A stretch of 29,623 nucleotides of DNA from an uncultured Lachnospiraceae bacterium (GTDB taxonomy: Bacteria; Bacillota_A; Clostridia; Lachnospirales; Lachnospiraceae): assembly GCA_910577835.1 (NCBI GenBank), contig CAJTOU010000006.1, forward strand, positions 62,410-92,032. Reading direction: 5' to 3'. Shown piece after piece: positions 17,286 to 24,266 of this stretch. Position 1 is the stretch's first letter. Each line of letters begins with the position of its first letter. The notes beneath the pieces were generated by a model, which saw only the letters and a program-made list of their open reading frames with translations, did not search any database and was not told the DNA's origin. A program made the translations under genes and the position numbers.

Positions 17286-17326
17286 TATATTAACCAATAT
17301 ATATAAAATTGATTTATGTTAATATA
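17286..17326 (+). promoter_or_regulatory. Spaced inverted repeat overlapping the likely leuA promoter
   Basis: TATATTAAC (17286-17294) and GTTAATATA (17318-17326) are perfect 9-bp inverted copies with centres 32 bp apart, about three helical turns. The right half overlaps a likely -10 TAATAT (17320-17325) that has no good -35, as is common for activator-dependent promoters. AraC-type proteins often use paired half-sites with such spacing. A further palindrome ATATGCATAT lies at 17279-17288. The region is AT-rich, so chance pairing is possible. Confidence 0.4.
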
Positions 17327-17346
17327 GAGATATCAATAGTGTGGCA

Positions 17347-17469
17347 ATGAGAAAAAGACAAAGTTCTTTGTCACAGAAAAATCTGGGCAGGAGCCTTTGT
17401 CTTTTGTCGGGCAATCAATATAGTCAATGTTTGTATATCATAAAAGCTGGCTGTATCATTTCTGCATAA
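17347..17469 (+). CDS. Possible 40-codon leader ORF upstream of leuA
   Basis: ATG 17347 to TAA 17467-17469 within the 160-nt leader. It contains six Leu codons, four of them clustered as LGRSLCLL (residues 13-20). The DNA under it forms competing pairings: AAAAGACAAAG (17353-17363) can pair with CTTTGTC at 17366-17372 or with CTTTGTCTTTT at 17395-17405. That pattern would suit ribosome-mediated attenuation. Against it, no good ribosome site precedes the ATG and there is no long T run after the longer hairpin. Confidence 0.25.
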   Translation: MRKRQSSLSQKNLGRSLCLLSGNQYSQCLYIIKAGCIISA

Positions 17470-17491
17470 TATTGAAAAAGGAGATTTAACA

Positions 17492-19474
17492 ATGAAGAAT
17501 TTTGAAAAGTATGAAAGAGCATATTTTATGCCGCCCAAGGTAAGTTTTGACTGGGTGAAAAAGGAATATATTGAGGAACCGCCGGCATGGTGCAGCGTGG
17601 ATTTGCGCGACGGCAATCAAGCGTTAATCGAGCCGATGAGTCTGGAGGAAAAGCTTGAATTTTTCCAAATGCTGGTGGATATCGGTTTTAAGGAAATAGA
17701 AGTCGGATTTCCGGCAGCTTCAGAGACCGAATATAATTTTATGCGTGCTTTGATAGAAAAGGATATGATACCGGATGATGTAACTGTTCAAGTATTGACA
17801 CAGGCAAGAGAGCATATTATCAGAAAGACCTTTGAGGCAGTCAAGGGAGCTCCACATGCGGTAATTCATCTGTATAATTCTACATCTGTGGCACAGAGAG
17901 AACAGGTTTTTTGCAAAAGCAAAGAAGAAATCAAGCAAATTGCAGTAGACGGAGCAAAATTATTAAAAGAACTGGCAGAGGAAACCGAAGGGAACTTTAC
18001 CTTTGAGTACAGTCCTGAGAGCTTTTCAGGAACAGAGGTGGATTATGCTCTGGAGGTCTGCAATGCAGTACTTGATGTATGGAAGCCGTCAAAGAAGAAA
18101 AAGGCAATTATCAATATTCCGGCAACTGTGGAAAATGCGATGTCACATGTATTTGCCTCTCAGGTGGAATATATAAATAATCATCTGAAATATCGCGAGA
18201 ATGTTGTGTTAAGCATACATCCGCACAATGACAGAGGATGTGGAGTTGCAGCCGCAGAGTTTGGAGTACTGGCAGGTGCAGACAGAATCGAGGGCACATT
18301 GTTTGGAAATGGAGAAAGAACAGGCAATGTGGATATAATTACTCTGGCAATGAATATGTTCTCACATGGGGTTGACCCAAAGCTGGATTTTGGAAATATG
18401 CCGCAAATCTGTGAAAAATATGAAAGACTGACCAGAATGACAGTATCTCCAAGGCAGCCATATGCCGGAGAGCTGGTATTTACGGCGTTTTCAGGTTCTC
18501 ATCAGGATGCCATTGCAAAGGGGATGAAGTATAGAGAGGATAACAATAGCGAAAAATGGACTGTTCCATATCTTCCAATTGACCCGAAAGATGTGGGAAG
18601 AACTTATGATAAAGATGTAATCCGAATTAACAGCCAGTCAGGAAAGGGCGGCGTGAGCTATGTGTTAAAGGAAAAATATGGAATTACGCTTCCAACAGCT
18701 ATGAGGGAATCAGTAGGTTATATGATAAAAGGAGTATCCGACAAGGAGCATAAAGAGCTTAGTCCGGAGGATATTTATCAGATTTTTGAAGATAAATATA
18801 TCTATAATACGCCGATTTTTCAGATTGTGGAATGTCATTTTAAACAGACAGACGGAATCGTGGCAGAAGCGGCCCTGAATTATAACAATCAGGTCACAAG
18901 GGTAAAGGCAAATGGAAACGGAAGACTGGATGCGGTAAGCAATGCGATTAAGCAGTTCTTTGGTATCAGCTATGAATTATCCAGTTATGAAGAACATTCC
19001 CAGACAAAAGGCTCTTCTTCAAAAGCAGTTGCCTATGTGGGAATTTCGTGTTCGGGTAAAAAATACTGGGGTGTTGGTATTGATGAGGATATTATCCGTG
19101 CGTCGATTCATGCACTTGCAGTAGCGGTAAATCAGCTTGAAGAGATTAAAGACAGCAGTATGGATGACAGAATGAATGAAATATTGAATTTTATTCAGGA
19201 AAATTATACTTCTGTTACTCTGGATGATTTATCAGAGCATTTTCATCTGTCAAAACCATATATGTCCAAGTATATTAAAGAAAAATCAGGAAAGACCTTT
19301 GGAGATATTGTAAAGGGAATTCGAATGAAAAAGGCGAAAACACTGTTGAAAAATACCAGCATGACGATTGAAAATGTTTCAAGGACACTGGGCTATGATA
19401 ATGTTGAGCATTTCAGCCGTTCATTTAAAAAGGTATTTGACATGACGCCGAAGCAGTTTAGAAACAGCAGGTAA
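17492..19474 (+). CDS. leuA: 2-isopropylmalate synthase fused to a C-terminal AraC-type HTH domain
   Basis: Condenses acetyl-CoA with 2-ketoisovalerate, the first step of leucine synthesis. Residues 1-435 form the long-type LeuA catalytic TIM barrel and linkers: metal-binding D40 in VDLRDGNQ, H243 and H245 in SIHPHNDRGCG, and GNGERTGNVD at 272-281. Residues about 440-550 are a complete allosteric LeuA_dimer domain (ANGNGRLDAV, WGVGIDEDIIRASIHALAVA), the leucine feedback site. Residues 561-660 are a full AraC/XylS DNA-binding domain: a first helix-turn-helix in TLDDLSEHFHLSKPYMSKYI, then KEKSGKTFGDIVKGIRMKKA, and a second in TIENVSRTLGYDNVEHFSR ending MTPKQF. LeuA proteins normally end after the dimer domain, at about 550 aa. 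The frame is continuous and no ribosome site precedes the internal ATG at 19172. An AraC-like two-half-site element lies upstream. A thioesterase gene follows by 15 nt; no leuBCD is seen. Confidence 0.93.
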   Translation: MKNFEKYERAYFMPPKVSFDWVKKEYIEEPPAWCSVDLRDGNQALIEPMSLEEKLEFFQMLVDIGFKEIEVGFPAASETEYNFMRALIEKDMIPDDVTVQVLTQAREHIIRKTFEAVKGAPHAVIHLYNSTSVAQREQVFCKSKEEIKQIAVDGAKLLKELAEETEGNFTFEYSPESFSGTEVDYALEVCNAVLDVWKPSKKKKAIINIPATVENAMSHVFASQVEYINNHLKYRENVVLSIHPHNDRGCGVAAAEFGVLAGADRIEGTLFGNGERTGNVDIITLAMNMFSHGVDPKLDFGNMPQICEKYERLTRMTVSPRQPYAGELVFTAFSGSHQDAIAKGMKYREDNNSEKWTVPYLPIDPKDVGRTYDKDVIRINSQSGKGGVSYVLKEKYGITLPTAMRESVGYMIKGVSDKEHKELSPEDIYQIFEDKYIYNTPIFQIVECHFKQTDGIVAEAALNYNNQVTRVKANGNGRLDAVSNAIKQFFGISYELSSYEEHSQTKGSSSKAVAYVGISCSGKKYWGVGIDEDIIRASIHALAVAVNQLEEIKDSSMDDRMNEILNFIQENYTSVTLDDLSEHFHLSKPYMSKYIKEKSGKTFGDIVKGIRMKKAKTLLKNTSMTIENVSRTLGYDNVEHFSRSFKKVFDMTPKQFRNSR

Positions 19475-19489
19475 AGACAAGGAGTTTGA

Positions 19490-20218
19490 ATGATGTATTC
19501 ATTTCAGAATAAGGTGCGTTATAGTGAAGTAAATAAAGAGCTGCGGCTGAATATTCCTTCGATTGTAAATTATATGCAGGACTGCAGTTTTTTTCAGTCG
19601 GAAAGTCTTGGAGTTGGAGTGGATTTTTTAAATGAGATTCACAGGGCATGGGTGTTAAATTCCTGGCAGATTGATATTCTTCGGGATATTCTGGTCTGTC
19701 AGGATATTAAAATCGGCACGTGGGCTTATGATGCCAAGGGGGTATATGGATACCGGAATTTTGTTATTCGGACAATGGAAGATAAACCTCTTGTCAATGC
19801 AAATTCTCTCTGGGTGCTTTTGAATACGGAGACAGGAAGACCTGAAAAGGTAACGGAGAGAGACGTGAAGGCTTACGGGCAGGAGGAACGGATTGATATG
19901 GAGTATCTGGACCGGAAGATAAAAACGGAGGGGGAAGGAGAAATGAGAGAGAAAATTCCTGTCAGGAGATATCATATTGATACAAATGGTCATGTAAATA
20001 ACAGGTGGTATGTTCAGTTTGCCATGGAGTATGTATCAGAAGATGAGAAAATCAACGGACATAGAATCAACCGGATTCGCGTGGAATATAAAAAGTCGGC
20101 GAAGTATGGAGATGTGATTGTTCCAGTGGTATATAGCGGAAAAACAGATATAACAGTTTCCATGAATGATGAAACGGGACAGCCGTATGCCAAAGTGCAG
20201 CTAATCGCAGGACAGTAA
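19490..20218 (+). CDS. Acyl-ACP thioesterase
   Basis: FatA/FatB-like family (PF01643) of 242 aa with a double hot-dog fold; releases fatty acids from acyl-ACP. The N-terminal hot dog contains VRYSEVNKELRLNIPSIVNYMQDCS and the helix continuing to GVGVDFLNE, then RAWVLNSWQIDI; the second hot dog starts with the family motif RRYHIDTNGHVNNRWYVQFA, in which D, N and H residues are the expected catalytic ones. Start ATG 19490 or ATG 19493, with AAGGAG just upstream. It follows the leuA fusion gene by 15 nt and is probably co-transcribed. A link between leucine-pathway flux and branched fatty acids is conceivable but inferred. Confidence 0.9.
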   Translation: MMYSFQNKVRYSEVNKELRLNIPSIVNYMQDCSFFQSESLGVGVDFLNEIHRAWVLNSWQIDILRDILVCQDIKIGTWAYDAKGVYGYRNFVIRTMEDKPLVNANSLWVLLNTETGRPEKVTERDVKAYGQEERIDMEYLDRKIKTEGEGEMREKIPVRRYHIDTNGHVNNRWYVQFAMEYVSEDEKINGHRINRIRVEYKKSAKYGDVIVPVVYSGKTDITVSMNDETGQPYAKVQLIAGQ

Positions 20219-20271
20219 TTTGACAGTTTTGTGAAGTTTCTGAAAGTTAGATGAAAAAACGCGCGAATCCT

Positions 20272-20300
20272 TTGTTTTTGTAGTTGAAATCTGGTATACT
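20272..20300 (+). promoter_or_regulatory. Promoter of the carbohydrate-binding lipoprotein
   Basis: TTGTTT at 20272-20277, 17-bp spacer, TATACT at 20295-20300 extended by TGG. The start near 20307 gives a short leader with GGAGG ahead of ATG 20333. Confidence 0.7.
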
Positions 20301-20332
20301 GTCTGAAAATAAAATAATTTGGAGGTATTTTT

Positions 20333-21334
20333 ATGAAAAAGAAATTATTTATTGTTTTCGGCATGGTTTTGTGTATGGGTTTGTTTGGATGTGATAAAAA
20401 AACAGAGGTGTCAAAAACAAATACAGACAGAGACACAAATGCAGAAGGAAGCGAGGATACAGAGGAAAATGAGAAAACTTCTGATACAAAAACGAATGAC
20501 AAAACAGACACCGAGGATTTGGCAAAACAAATAGAAGCGAAAGACGTAACAATTGCAGATGGAATTACAGTGAAGTTTTCAAAATTTGAGGTAAACTCAC
20601 AGTATGATTCTTCGGCAACGGTTATTCGTTTAAAGGATAATGATATCGCTGTGGAGGGAGAGGGAGCCAGAGCGGATGGAAATGTGGTTACAGTTTCAAA
20701 AGAGGGTACTTATGTGATATCAGGGAAGCTGACAGACGGGCAGATTCTTGTCGAGGCAGCAAAGACAGATAAGATACAGCTTGTACTTAATGGAGTGGAT
20801 GTGACCTGTACAAACGGTGCGCCATTGTGTGTAAAATCAGCGGATAAGACAGTGCTGACGCTGGCAGATGGAAGCGTGAATGTATTTACAGATGGGGCAA
20901 ATGGAAACGAGGAGCAGAATGCGTGCGTTTTCAGTAAAGATGATTTGGCAGTAAATGGAACTGGAACACTGACAGTGAATGGGAATTATAATAATGGGAT
21001 AGGAAGTAAAAATGATTTGGAAATTATCAGTGGGACAGTCAATGTTACAGCGGTGAAAAATGGGCTGAAGGGGAATGACAGCGTGGCCGTTTTGACAGGT
21101 GATATTCATATTACTGCAGGAAAAGACGGAATAAAGTCGGATAATGATACTGAGACAGGAAAAGGGTATGTGTATATTGAAAATGCCAGTATTACAGGAA
21201 AAGTGGGTGATGATGGCATACAGGCAGTCAATGCCATTGTATTTTCCAAGGGTACATATCAGGTGGAGTGTGAAGGAAAGAAAACGAATTGTGATGGGAT
21301 TAATGAAATAGCAGAAGATGTGATAACAGAATAA
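20333..21334 (+). CDS. Carbohydrate-binding domain lipoprotein (Cthe_2159-like)
   Basis: 333 aa. A lipoprotein signal MKKKLFIVFGMVLCMGLFGC with lipidated C20 is followed by a Lys/Thr/Asp/Glu-rich linker to about residue 65, then a repetitive beta-rich region: DGNVVTVSKEGTYVISGKL, ILVEAAKTDKIQLVLNGVDV, NNGIGSKNDLEIISGTVNV, NGLKGNDSVAV, DGIKSDND. This progression of short beta strands is typical of the right-handed beta-helix domain of the Cthe_2159 family (PF14262), which binds acidic plant polysaccharides such as polygalacturonate. It is anchored outside the cell and has its own promoter. Members can be longer, so some C-terminal sequence may be lost, but there is no sign of a frameshift. Confidence 0.85.
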   Translation: MKKKLFIVFGMVLCMGLFGCDKKTEVSKTNTDRDTNAEGSEDTEENEKTSDTKTNDKTDTEDLAKQIEAKDVTIADGITVKFSKFEVNSQYDSSATVIRLKDNDIAVEGEGARADGNVVTVSKEGTYVISGKLTDGQILVEAAKTDKIQLVLNGVDVTCTNGAPLCVKSADKTVLTLADGSVNVFTDGANGNEEQNACVFSKDDLAVNGTGTLTVNGNYNNGIGSKNDLEIISGTVNVTAVKNGLKGNDSVAVLTGDIHITAGKDGIKSDNDTETGKGYVYIENASITGKVGDDGIQAVNAIVFSKGTYQVECEGKKTNCDGINEIAEDVITE

Positions 21335-21380
21335 TCACATGGAATTTTATAGAGATTATTTTAAAATAAAAAATTTACTC

Positions 21381-21409
21381 TTGACAAAGCAGAATAAAAA
21401 GTGTACAAT
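21381..21409 (+). promoter_or_regulatory. Promoter of tRNA-Arg
   Basis: Consensus TTGACA at 21381-21386, 17-bp spacer, TACAAT at 21404-21409. Transcription would start about 18 nt before the tRNA. Confidence 0.85.
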
Positions 21410-21432
21410 ACTAGTGTTGTGATACAGTAAAC

Positions 21433-21506
21433 GTGTGTGTAGCTCAGCTGGATAGAGCACTTGGCTACGGACCAAGGTGTCGGGAGTTCGAATCTTCTCA
21501 CGCACG
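21433..21506 (+). tRNA. tRNA-Arg (anticodon ACG)
   Basis: Acceptor arms GTGTGTG (21433-21439) and CACGCAC (21499-21505) pair with one G-T; D arm AGCTCAGCTGGATAGAGC; anticodon arm CTTGG-CTACGGA-CCAAG with anticodon ACG, normally edited to ICG to read CGN; T arm with TTCGAAT. The discriminator is G; CCA is not encoded. Confidence 0.95.
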
Positions 21507-21512
21507 CTGGTG

Positions 21513-21547
21513 AAACTTCTGAGAGTATTTACTTTCAGAAGTTTTTT
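21513..21547 (+). terminator. Terminator after tRNA-Arg
   Basis: Perfect 10-bp stem AAACTTCTGA (21513-21522) with TCAGAAGTTT (21535-21544), followed by further T. The next gene starts 26 nt later and has no visible promoter of its own in between. Confidence 0.85.
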
Positions 21548-21572
21548 GTATTTTACAGAAAGGAGGTAAATC

Positions 21573-22088
21573 ATGGAGGAATATATCAATATCAGTCATA
21601 CATTTCAGCCTGTATATAATGATAAGTCCAGAATTTTGATTTTGGGCACGTTTCCTTCTGTAAAATCAAGGGAAAATCATTTTTACTACGGACATCCCAT
21701 GAACAGATTCTGGAAGCTTCTGGCGGTGCTGACCAAAACAGAGCAGCCTGTGACAACAGAGGAAAAGAAGGATTTTCTTTTGAGACATCATATCGCAATA
21801 TGGGATGTAATTCAAAGTTGCAGTATTACAGGCTCCGGAGATGCATCCATACGTGACGTAGTTCCAAATGATTTTACCGAGCTTTTGAAAAAGGCGAACA
21901 TAAGAAAAATTTATGCAAACGGTAACAAAGCCCATGAACTATATATGAAATATGTGTATTCAAATACCAGAAGAGATATTGAGAAGCTTCCGTCTACAAG
22001 TCCGGCAAACGCGGGATATTCTTTGGAAAAATTAAAAGAAAAATGGAAGATAATACTGTCAGAGCTTGAAAAGTATTCCGATAATTGA
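21573..22088 (+). CDS. DNA-deoxyinosine (hypoxanthine-DNA) glycosylase
   Basis: A 171-aa member of the uracil-DNA glycosylase superfamily, HDG branch, which removes hypoxanthine produced by adenine deamination. Visible are the motif 1 region ILILGTFPSVKSRE, HFYYGHPMNRFW, IWDVIQSC, the NDFTELLKK stretch, a YANGNKAH strand and the C-terminal motif 2 loop LPSTSPANAG. Length is normal for the family. ATG 21573 has AAAGGAGG just upstream. It lies downstream of the tRNA-Arg terminator, so expression may rely on read-through. Confidence 0.87.
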   Translation: MEEYINISHTFQPVYNDKSRILILGTFPSVKSRENHFYYGHPMNRFWKLLAVLTKTEQPVTTEEKKDFLLRHHIAIWDVIQSCSITGSGDASIRDVVPNDFTELLKKANIRKIYANGNKAHELYMKYVYSNTRRDIEKLPSTSPANAGYSLEKLKEKWKIILSELEKYSDN

Positions 22089-22109
22089 TACAATAAGAAA
22101 ACAGTGAAA

Positions 22110-22161
22110 TATGCAGTTGCATGTCATGTAATCAACAAAGCCTGATTGCGCTGACTGCATA
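22110..22161 (+). repeat. Inverted repeat between the glycosylase and GH43 genes
   Basis: TATGCAGT (22110-22117) pairs with ACTGCATA (22154-22161), and AATCA with TGATT inside it. It also contains GTCATGTAATCA (22123-22134), repeated exactly at 23822-23833 after the GH43 gene. It may be a terminator-like structure, though no T run follows. Confidence 0.45.
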
Positions 22162-22206
22162 ATAAATCAGGGATACATATTATTGTATTCAGATTGTGAG
22201 GAAATT

Positions 22207-23766
22207 ATGAAGAAACAAATACTTTTGGGAGCACTAGCAGTGACGGGAGCTGTCTGTATGTATGGCTGCGGCAAGTCAGATTCAAACAGTGGGAAAGAAG
22301 AAAAAGGGAAAGTAATGACAGAGCCAGTTACTGTGGAGAAAAGCGAGTATCATAATCCGATTACGGGCTTTGGCAAAGATGGAAGTCTGCGTTATGGCGG
22401 GGACCCTGCCGCTATGGTAGACGGCGATATGGTATATCTGTATACTGGACATGATACAGCTTCAAATGAGTCTTATGTAATTCCGGAATGGCAGTGTTAT
22501 TCTAGCCGTGATATGAAGGAGTGGACTTATGAAGGAGTTATTTTATCCTGTAAGGATATTACATGGGCGGATAACAATTCTGCATGGGCAGCTCAGACGG
22601 TCAAGCATTACAGTACAGCCGAAGGAAAAGATATGTATTACTTTTATTTCTGCTCATGGGACAGTACTTCAGAGGGAAAGCAGTCGATTGGGGTAGCTGT
22701 TTCCGACAGTCCGACAGGACCATTTCAGGATATTGGACATCCTCTGGTAAAGGGAACTGTTACAACAAATGAATCTTCCGGCTGGAATGATATTGACCCT
22801 ACGGCATGGGTGGAGACAGATGAGAGCGGAGAGGAGCACAGATATCTGGGATGGGGAAACGGAAAGTATTATATCTGCGAGCTGAACGAGGATATGATTT
22901 CTGTAAAGGATTTAGATGGTGACGGAGCAATCACGTTTGGAAAGGATATTTTAGAGAAGACACCTCCTGAAAGTTATACAGAGGCACCATGGTTTTACCG
23001 CAGACAGGACGAAAACGGAAACTATTACGGGGATTATTATTTGTTTTATGCCTATGGATGGAGAGAGCAGATGGCATATGCAACAACCGATGATTTGATA
23101 AATGGAGAATGGAAGTTTGGCGGTATTATTATGGAGCCGTCAGCTACGTCAAATACAAATCATATGTCAGTCATTGATTTTCAGGGAAAGACTTACTTTA
23201 TTTATCACAATGGTTCTCTGGAAAAGGGAAGCGGATTTCGAAGAGTGGCCTGTGTGGAAGAGTTTTCTATTGATGAAAATGGAGAGATTCACTATATTCC
23301 TGAGACAGCAGCGGGACCTTTTGGAACAACGACTATAATAAAAAGCAAATCAGGACAGGTTATCAGTCACAGGGCATTTAACAACTCTTCTGATGATGGC
23401 GCCTATCCATACCTGAGTCTTGATGTGGGACCTGAACTCAGTGATGATGAAGCAGATGGTTTGTGGGTACTGGTTGCAGGAAAAACCGATACAGAAAATG
23501 AAAATTATGTATCTATTGTTTCCTATAATAAACCGGGATTGTATATTACAGGACTGAATAAGCTGGTAAAGCTTTCTCAAAATGCGCATGGCAATCTGAC
23601 AGATGCCCAGACCTTTAAAACAGTAAAGGGACTTTCTGGTGATGGAGTTTCCTTTGAGAGTGTTGCAGAGCCGGGAATGTATATTACTATGATTAATACG
23701 AGTATTATGAAGCTGACAGACGGCTCGGATAAGGATGCATGCACCTTTTATCTGATTAATAAATAG
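22207..23766 (+). CDS. Glycoside hydrolase family 43 lipoprotein
   Basis: An extracellular arabinan- or xylan-active hydrolase of 519 aa. The frame opens at TTG 22183, but ATG 22207 follows GAGG and begins a lipoprotein signal MKKQILLGAL with the lipobox MYGC, lipidated C21. The five-blade propeller of GH43 spans about 48-385: the general base D66 in RYGGDPAAM, the pKa-modulating Asp (D195 or D197) in WNDIDPTAW and the general acid E259 in YTEAPWFYRR. The C-terminal 130 residues form a beta-rich domain with repeated Y-I-T/S elements that may bind carbohydrate (AbfB-like); this part is uncertain. Substrate (arabinan, arabinoxylan) cannot be fixed. Confidence 0.9.
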   Translation: MKKQILLGALAVTGAVCMYGCGKSDSNSGKEEKGKVMTEPVTVEKSEYHNPITGFGKDGSLRYGGDPAAMVDGDMVYLYTGHDTASNESYVIPEWQCYSSRDMKEWTYEGVILSCKDITWADNNSAWAAQTVKHYSTAEGKDMYYFYFCSWDSTSEGKQSIGVAVSDSPTGPFQDIGHPLVKGTVTTNESSGWNDIDPTAWVETDESGEEHRYLGWGNGKYYICELNEDMISVKDLDGDGAITFGKDILEKTPPESYTEAPWFYRRQDENGNYYGDYYLFYAYGWREQMAYATTDDLINGEWKFGGIIMEPSATSNTNHMSVIDFQGKTYFIYHNGSLEKGSGFRRVACVEEFSIDENGEIHYIPETAAGPFGTTTIIKSKSGQVISHRAFNNSSDDGAYPYLSLDVGPELSDDEADGLWVLVAGKTDTENENYVSIVSYNKPGLYITGLNKLVKLSQNAHGNLTDAQTFKTVKGLSGDGVSFESVAEPGMYITMINTSIMKLTDGSDKDACTFYLINK

Positions 23767-23782
23767 CTCACAATATGTAGGA

Positions 23783-23810
23783 AGCTGCTCATTGATGATA
23801 ACGAGCAGCT
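23783..23810. terminator. Hairpin after GH43, between convergent genes
   Basis: Perfect 8-bp stem AGCTGCTC (23783-23790) with GAGCAGCT (23803-23810), loop 12 nt. It has no T run on either strand, so its termination role is uncertain, but its position between the GH43 gene and a minus-strand gene suits a two-way terminator. Confidence 0.4.
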
Positions 23811-23821
23811 CCGTTCAGGCC

Positions 23822-23880
23822 GTCATGTAATCAGATTTTGGCTGGCTGTATATCAGGCAGTCTTTGTCCGGTTACATGGC
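23822..23880. repeat. Hairpin and dispersed short repeat downstream of GH43
   Basis: GTCATGTAATC (23822-23832) can pair over 11 positions with GGTTACATGGC (23870-23880), including G-T pairs. Within it, the 25 bases at 23827-23851 match 19 of 25 bases at 24895-24919 after the rhodanese gene, suggesting a small repeat family in intergenic DNA. Confidence 0.45.
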
Positions 23881-23910
23881 AGGCATTGGCTGCATGTTTT
23901 CAATAAGAAA

Positions 23911-24132
23911 CTATCTGCAGTCTCTGCAATCCTGAGAAGAATTCTTAGAAGAGTTCTTGGAAGAATTCTTGCTGTTGTTCTGTGTGTTGTTCTGAGTAGA
24001 GTTATCAGCAGAATTCTGAGTAGAGTTGCTTGTTGAATTGCTTGTAGAGTTTTTTGAGGTGCTGTTGTAGCTGTTCTTGTAGCTGTTGTTTGTAGAGTTG
24101 CTTGTAGAGTTGTTTGTTGAATTCTTTGCCAT
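23911..24132 (-). CDS. Asn/Ser/Thr-rich tetrapeptide-repeat small protein
   Basis: 73 aa with an ideal ribosome site: on the minus strand AGGAGG is five bases before the ATG at 24132-24130. The sequence begins MAKNSTNNSTSNSTNNSYKN and runs through about 17 units of the form x-N-S-T/S/Y, ending KNSSQDCRDCR, with two Cys near the C-terminus. Charge is mildly basic through regularly spaced Lys; there is almost no hydrophobic residue, so the protein is probably disordered. The DNA is correspondingly repetitive. A sigma-G-like promoter precedes it, suggesting forespore expression. I do not recognise a characterised family; small Asn-rich spore-former proteins of this look exist but I know no function. 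No signal peptide. Confidence 0.75.
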   Translation of the reverse strand: MAKNSTNNSTSNSTNNSYKNSYNSTSKNSTSNSTSNSTQNSADNSTQNNTQNNSKNSSKNSSKNSSQDCRDCR

Positions 24133-24192
24133 AATAGCCTCCTAAACTGCAGTTTTTTAAACTGAAATGCTTTTTGTTTTTAGTTACATACT

Positions 24193-24221
24193 TAGTATGA
24201 AAAAAAATTTTAAAAATATTC
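24193..24221 (-). promoter_or_regulatory. Sigma-G-like promoter of the Asn/Ser/Thr-rich gene
   Basis: On the minus strand GAATA (24221-24217), 17 bp, CATACTA (24199-24193). This matches the forespore sigma-G consensus known from Bacillus (GHATR, about 18, CATHHTA). The -10 lies in the perfect palindrome CATACT-T-AGTATG (24187-24199). The housekeeping reading TTGAAT-18-CATACT is poorer. Confidence 0.5.
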
Positions 24222-24231
24222 AAAAAAACGC

Positions 24232-24260
24232 TTGCATTTTTCGACAATCTGTATTAGAAT
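24232..24260 (+). promoter_or_regulatory. Promoter of the C-rich ncRNA or leader
   Basis: TTGCAT at 24232-24237, 17-bp spacer, TAGAAT at 24255-24260. Predicted start near 24267. It diverges from the sigma-G-like promoter by about 10 bp. Confidence 0.65.
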
Positions 24261-24266
24261 TAGATT

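Noticed and set aside
17357..17405. Terminator of putP
   Set aside because: The longer plus-strand hairpin ends in TTTTGTCGGG without a real T run; the tight short hairpin has its T tract on the minus strand, where no supported gene runs.
19172..19474. Separate AraC-type gene starting at the internal ATG 19172
   Set aside because: No ribosome site or promoter before it, and the frame continues unbroken from the LeuA dimer domain through a short linker.
22123..23833. GH43 gene as a mobile cassette flanked by a 12-bp target duplication
   Set aside because: No transposase, integrase or terminal inverted repeats; the shared words more likely belong to intergenic hairpin repeats.
24005..24247. 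Minus-strand Lys/Gln-rich ORF overlapping the Asn/Ser/Thr-rich gene
   Set aside because: It is the same repetitive DNA read in another frame, begins with TTG and lacks the ribosome site that the NST frame has.
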